A stretch of 64,000 bases of DNA from Myxococcales bacterium (lineage in GTDB: Bacteria > Myxococcota_A > Polyangia > Haliangiales > Haliangiaceae), in the NCBI GenBank assembly GCA_016720595.1, contig JADKKI010000033.1:1-64000 (forward strand), in the 5' to 3' direction. The position numbers and the translations under genes were made by a program. The number at the start of each line of letters is the position of its first letter. The first letter of the stretch is position 1. Of this stretch, positions 60,458 to 64,000 are shown piece by piece. The notes beneath the pieces were generated by a model. The model was not told where the DNA came from and made no database searches. It saw only the letters and a list, made by a program, of their open reading frames with translations.

Positions 60458-61156
60458 TCACTCCGCGCGGATCGGCCACACCCGCCACGCCACACCGCCG
60501 AGCTCGGTGCGTCGGATCACGCCGAGGTCGCCCTCGATCGGGTCCTCCTTCTCGACGCGGAGGTACGCCGCCGGCAGATCGAAGTCATGCATCGTGCCGC
60601 ACGACGTCACCCAGTTGACGTCATCCGTCTCGTCGGCCTTCACCGACAGCCGCACGTCGGTCAGCGGCGCCACGACGATCGGCGTCGGCGTGCCCGGGGC
60701 CGTGGCGCCATCGATCATCATCTCCTCGAGCACCGGATTCGCGCGGGTCTCGCCGAGGTACACGGTCTTGAACGCGAGGAGCGTGTTGCCCGCGTACGAC
60801 ACGCCGACCTGCAGCGGGACGGGGGCACCGGCGGCGAGGCCGAGCTCCGTGCGCGCCGCGGCGAGCCGCGCTTCATCGGGCGCGGTGACCACCCACTTGC
60901 CGGCCTCGGGCGCGAGCACCATCGCGAGGCTCTGCGGCGAGATCACGGTGGCGACCTCCGGCGAGAGCTCGACGGGATGTGCGCCCTTCGCGCCGACCAG
61001 CGCATCGAGCTCCGAGCGCTCGCCGGGCAGGATCCCGGGCGGGGTGGCGCGGACCGCGATCACCCGATCGTGATCGAGCTGCCACTGCTCGTCCGCATCG
61101 CTGTTGCACGCGCAGAACGCGAGCAGCGCGCCGACGAACATCACCGCGGCCTTCAC
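60458..61156 (-). CDS. Lipoprotein, unknown, coupled to TonB-dependent receptor
   Basis: 232 residues from a GTG overlapping the stop of the receptor gene (GTGA). Signal and lipobox LLAFCAC (about residue 17). The mature part is a beta-rich domain (VIAVRATPPGILPGERSELDALVG...VATVISPQSLAMVLAPEAGKWVV) with a late Cys pair position (VTSCGTMHDFD). No family is named. Its coupling to the outer-membrane receptor suggests that it helps in binding or passage of the imported substrate. Confidence 0.8.
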   Translation of the reverse strand: MKAAVMFVGALLAFCACNSDADEQWQLDHDRVIAVRATPPGILPGERSELDALVGAKGAHPVELSPEVATVISPQSLAMVLAPEAGKWVVTAPDEARLAAARTELGLAAGAPVPLQVGVSYAGNTLLAFKTVYLGETRANPVLEEMMIDGATAPGTPTPIVVAPLTDVRLSVKADETDDVNWVTSCGTMHDFDLPAAYLRVEKEDPIEGDLGVIRRTELGGVAWRVWPIRAE

Positions 61157-63414
61157 AGGACCCCCCGGAGACCGATCGAGGGGATCAGCGGCAGCGAGGT
61201 GAACGCGGTGCGCTGCGAATAGTCATAGTTGTAGAAGTAGGTCACGACGCTCTCGTTGACATAGGCGTTCTGGAGATCGAGGAACGCGGTCATCGCGACG
61301 CGGCTCCACTTCCACGAATAGTCGACGCGAAGATCGAGCTGGTGGTGAAGCGGTGCGCGCTCGGAGTTTGGCTCCGCGTAGATCGGGACGTAGAGGTTGC
61401 GATCACTATCGAACACCGAGCCGGTGGCGGGCGTGTACGGGAGGCCCGAGTACAGCTGGAACCGGCCGCCGAGCTGCCAGCGCCCCCTCTGCCAGCTCGC
61501 CGCGGCGTTGAGGCTGTGCGGCTGGTCGTAGCTGAACAGGCGGCGCTCGGCGCCGGGCTGATCGACGCGGGTCGAGTGCGAGTACGAATAGCTGAGCCAC
61601 GCGAACCACGGACCGCCGCGATAGGTGGCGAGCAGCTCGGCGCCCGTGGTGGTGCCTCGGCCGTTGTTGCCGAGGGTGTTGTCCATGTTGTGGGTGATCA
61701 GCGCGGTGCGATCCGTGTAGTAGACGGAGGCCTGCACGCGCGCCCCATCGCGGGGCTCGTACTGGACGCCGAGGATCCCCTGCTTCGAGCGCTCGGACTT
61801 GGTCTGCTTCTCGAGGATCTCGGACTGGAACTCGGGCGGCCGGCGATACGCACCGGCAGACAGCCGCAGCTGCCACGGCTTGGTGAGCTGGATCTTGAGC
61901 TCGCCGCGCGGCTGGATCGCGAACTCGTTGGGGCGCGCGAAGTACTCGTTGCGCACGCCGAACGTCCCGCGGATCCGCTTGTCGAGGCTCGCGGTCACCG
62001 AGCCCCAGCCCGCGAAGTCTGCGAGCCAGACCTTCCCCTTGAACGACGTGCTGACGTCCTTGGGGTCCATCGACATCATCGGCGGCTCGCCCTCGCGCTG
62101 CTCGATCGGCAGGGCGATGTCCACGGTCCCGCGCGTCACCTGTGCTTCACCACCGACCCGCCACACCACGTCCTTGAGGCCGGCTGCCTTTTCTGACGTG
62201 TGGGTGACGTCGACGCGCGGGGTCAGCGCGGGCGTCCGGAAGTTGATCCGCTGATAGATCCCGGCCTCGAACACGAACTCCTGCAACAGCCCCGACAGCG
62301 CCAGGTTCGCCTGCCACGGGCCGTCCTTGTAGCGCGCATTGGCGGTGAGGCGAGCGAACCGGGTGCGGTTGTAGAACCGCTTGGTCTTGGCCTCCTCGTC
62401 CTTGGTCGCGTAGAGCTCGAACGTGTCATCGGTGCCGACGTTCGAGAGCGTGAGCCGCCACTTCTTGTTCAGCTCGTGATCGATGCGCAGCTGCTCGTCC
62501 CAGTAGCTCGGGACGGTGGTCAGCGAGAGATCCACGGAATCCGGGATCAGCGACGGCAGCACGAAGTCGATCGTCGAGCGTCGCAGCGCGAACAGGTACC
62601 GCGTCTTCTCCCCGATCGGTCCCTGCGCGAGCAGGCCACCATCGATCACCGAGATCTCGGCCTGCAGGGTGCGCTTCTCCTCGCCGGGCCGGGTGGTCAA
62701 CGAGACGATGCCCGAGGAGGCGCGCCCGAAGCCGACGTCGAACCCACCGGGGATGTAGTCGAGCGAGGCGATGGTCTCCGCGGGAACGACTGCGCGGAAG
62801 CCGATGTTGTGGAACAGCACCGGGACCTCGAAGTCGTCGATCAGGACCCTCGAGTCCTGCGGCGAGCTTCCGCGGATCACCACGCCGGAGTAGCCGAGCG
62901 GGACCTGGAGGTTGACCACGCCGGGCATCACGGTGAGCGCGCGGACGATGTCGCCGCCTGTGCCGGGGATCCGCTGGAGCTCCTTGCGATCGAGCTGCGC
63001 GGCGCCGGGGGCGACCGCGGGGGCCTCGCTGTCGATCTCGATCGTCTCGCCGAGCTGCGCCTCGGTCAGCAGCACGATGTCATCGAGCGTGGGCCCGCTG
63101 ACCGTGGCGATGCCCACGCCGAACGCCTTCTGCTCCACGACCAGCGTGGCTCCGATCGGTGCGGTCACGGTGAACGTGCCATCGCGGCCTGTCCTCACCG
63201 GCTTCGCATCGGTGCCCTCGATGGTGATCGTGGCGTTCCGTACCGGGCGCCCGAGCGCATCGATCACGCGGCCGGAGACCTTGATGGTCGGGGCCGGAGC
63301 CTCTGGGGCAGGTTGTTCGGGAGCGGGCGGGGCGGGCTGCTCGGGGGCGGGCTGCGCGAGCGCCACGCCGCCACCGAGAAACCACGCCAGCGCGGAACGG
63401 CGCAGGAGCTTCAT
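61153..63414 (-). CDS. TonB-dependent receptor with carboxypeptidase-regulatory-like domain
   Basis: 753 residues from ATG 63414 (ATG 63444 is possible). The signal peptide (SALAWFLGGGVALA) is followed by a Pro/Glu/Gln/Ala-rich repeat (QPAPEQPAPPAPEQPAPEAP). Then a CarboxypepD_reg domain (about residues 50-125, IKVSGRVIDALGRPVRNATITIEGTDAKPVRTGRDGTFT), then a plug (VRALTVMPGVVNLQVPLGYSGVVIRGSSPQDSRVLIDDFEVP). The barrel ends with RTAFTSLPLIPSIGLRGVL. It should import a siderophore, sugar or peptide through energy from ExbB/ExbD-type motors. The substrate is unknown. Confidence 0.9.
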   Translation of the reverse strand: MKLLRRSALAWFLGGGVALAQPAPEQPAPPAPEQPAPEAPAPTIKVSGRVIDALGRPVRNATITIEGTDAKPVRTGRDGTFTVTAPIGATLVVEQKAFGVGIATVSGPTLDDIVLLTEAQLGETIEIDSEAPAVAPGAAQLDRKELQRIPGTGGDIVRALTVMPGVVNLQVPLGYSGVVIRGSSPQDSRVLIDDFEVPVLFHNIGFRAVVPAETIASLDYIPGGFDVGFGRASSGIVSLTTRPGEEKRTLQAEISVIDGGLLAQGPIGEKTRYLFALRRSTIDFVLPSLIPDSVDLSLTTVPSYWDEQLRIDHELNKKWRLTLSNVGTDDTFELYATKDEEAKTKRFYNRTRFARLTANARYKDGPWQANLALSGLLQEFVFEAGIYQRINFRTPALTPRVDVTHTSEKAAGLKDVVWRVGGEAQVTRGTVDIALPIEQREGEPPMMSMDPKDVSTSFKGKVWLADFAGWGSVTASLDKRIRGTFGVRNEYFARPNEFAIQPRGELKIQLTKPWQLRLSAGAYRRPPEFQSEILEKQTKSERSKQGILGVQYEPRDGARVQASVYYTDRTALITHNMDNTLGNNGRGTTTGAELLATYRGGPWFAWLSYSYSHSTRVDQPGAERRLFSYDQPHSLNAAASWQRGRWQLGGRFQLYSGLPYTPATGSVFDSDRNLYVPIYAEPNSERAPLHHQLDLRVDYSWKWSRVAMTAFLDLQNAYVNESVVTYFYNYDYSQRTAFTSLPLIPSIGLRGVL

Positions 63415-63535
63415 GAGATTCGCCGCCAGGGTAGCAACGGTCATGCCCTCGGATGAGGCCCCGGGCCATGCAGTTACGCCCATGTGCCTGTCGGGGGATC
63501 CGACAGGTGTCTCCCGCGGCGACAGCGTGCACGGG

Positions 63536-63541
63536 TATGCT
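63536..63541 (+). promoter_or_regulatory. TATGCT -10-like box, 6 bases before GTG 63548
   Basis: TATGCT, 6 bases, GTG. It supports the GTG start for the kinase at the right edge. The same hexamer and spacing occur before GTG 22232. Confidence 0.45.
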
Positions 63542-63547
63542 GCCCGG

Positions 63548-64000
63548 GTGCGACACGTGTGTCCCGAGTGTGGCGAGACCGGGGATCGCGGTGCGTGCCC
63601 CCGCGACGGCGCCATGCGCGCACCGATCGGCGCTGATGGGCTCCTCGGGGAGCGGATCGGTTCGTGGCGCGTCGCGAGCCTGCTCGGGGCGGGTGGCATG
63701 GGCCGTGTCTACAAGGCGGTCCAGCCGGAGATCGGCGCGCGTGTCGCGATCAAGGTCCTGAAGCGCGAGGCCGCCGCCGATCCCGATCTCGTGGAGCGGT
63801 TCTTCAACGAGGCACGCGCGGTCAACGTGATCCGGCACGACAGCATCGTCGATGTGATCGATCTCGGCCGCCTCCCCGATGGCGCGCCGTACATCGTGAT
63901 GGAGTTCCTCGAGGGCGCCTCGCTCAACGCGCTGCTGCGCCGGCCGGGACGCTTGCCCCTCGGCACGTTCGCGCGCTGGATGGCCGAGGCGCTCGATGCG
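63548..64000 (+). CDS. Ser/Thr protein kinase with N-terminal zinc ribbon (5' part only)
   Basis: 151 codons to the window edge. The frame begins VRHVCPECGETGDRGACPRDGAM, a CPxCG....CPxDG zinc-ribbon of the type often found before myxobacterial kinases. The kinase N-lobe follows: glycine loop LLGAGGMGRVYKA, Lys in VAIKVLKREA, helix C FFNEARAVNVI, RHDSIVDVIDLGRL and hinge IVMEFLEGASL. The catalytic loop and C-lobe are outside. Active by the residues visible. Divergent from the TonB-dependent receptor across about 130 bases. Confidence 0.9.
   Translation, partial: MRHVCPECGETGDRGACPRDGAMRAPIGADGLLGERIGSWRVASLLGAGGMGRVYKAVQPEIGARVAIKVLKREAAADPDLVERFFNEARAVNVIRHDSIVDVIDLGRLPDGAPYIVMEFLEGASLNALLRRPGRLPLGTFARWMAEALDA

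Overview
High-GC chromosomal DNA (roughly two thirds G+C), densely coded on both strands, with no intergenic gap over about 300 bases and no rRNA, tRNA, CRISPR, phage or insertion sequence that I can see. The gene content points to Myxococcota (myxobacteria and relatives, possibly the Haliangium/Kofleria/Nannocystis side). The signs are a Ser/Thr kinase with a PEGA-type tail and a second partial kinase, an FHA sigma-54 activator, many lipoproteins, and three surface proteins ending in a Cys - hydrophobic helix - Arg cluster tail of the MYXO-CTERM kind. The species call is inference.

Layout. 1-4 kb: a D-aminoacylase-type amidohydrolase (runs off the left edge) divergent from a FadL-like porin, with a palindromic operator between them, then two unknown genes behind a GntR regulator. 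4.7-7.8 kb: a tightly overlapped unit of a chalcone-isomerase-like secreted protein, a START/SRPBCC protein and two FabH-like ketosynthases, one with an intact triad and one without. 8-11.7 kb: alpha/beta hydrolase, acyltransferase and acyl-CoA ligase. 11.7-17.6 kb: PLP enzyme, YggX, a very large PHP-domain lipoprotein, ExbB/ExbD. 17.6-20.7 kb: XPB-like helicase plus Bax1-like nuclease plus a RelE/ParE toxin-antitoxin pair. 20.7-25 kb: a MYXO-CTERM protein, a methyltransferase-like protein and lipoproteins. 25-28.3 kb: hpt, GAF-GGDEF cyclase and a membrane protein on one strand, with a purine-type 5'-nucleotidase divergent from hpt. 28-33.3 kb: phosphatase lipoprotein, zinc-ribbon protein and a seven-haem cytochrome. 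33.4-44.8 kb: FabH, several lipoproteins and MYXO-CTERM proteins, NDH-2. 44.9-51.3 kb: kinase, PEGA-like protein, Kelch-type lipoprotein, and an insertion flanked by diverged direct repeats. 51.3-57.7 kb: lipoproteins, a G/C homopolymer block, the FHA-sigma54 regulator and a HEAT-repeat protein. 57.7-64 kb: thioesterase, MenH-like hydrolase, FolE, MutY, a TonB-dependent receptor with its lipoprotein, and the start of a zinc-ribbon kinase.

Two patterns run through the window. Genes inside operons are joined by ATGA, GTGA or TGATG overlaps. About a dozen first-in-operon genes have a TAnnnT (or, once, TACAAC) -10-like hexamer only 5 to 9 bases before the start codon, which implies leaderless transcripts and helped choose several starts. 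The candidates I think most worth pursuing are the dual-ketosynthase unit at 4.8-7.8 kb, the helicase-nuclease-toxin block at 17.6-20.7 kb, the repeat-flanked insertion at 49.1-50.0 kb, and the FHA - GGDEF-like - sigma54 regulator at 52.4-54.1 kb.
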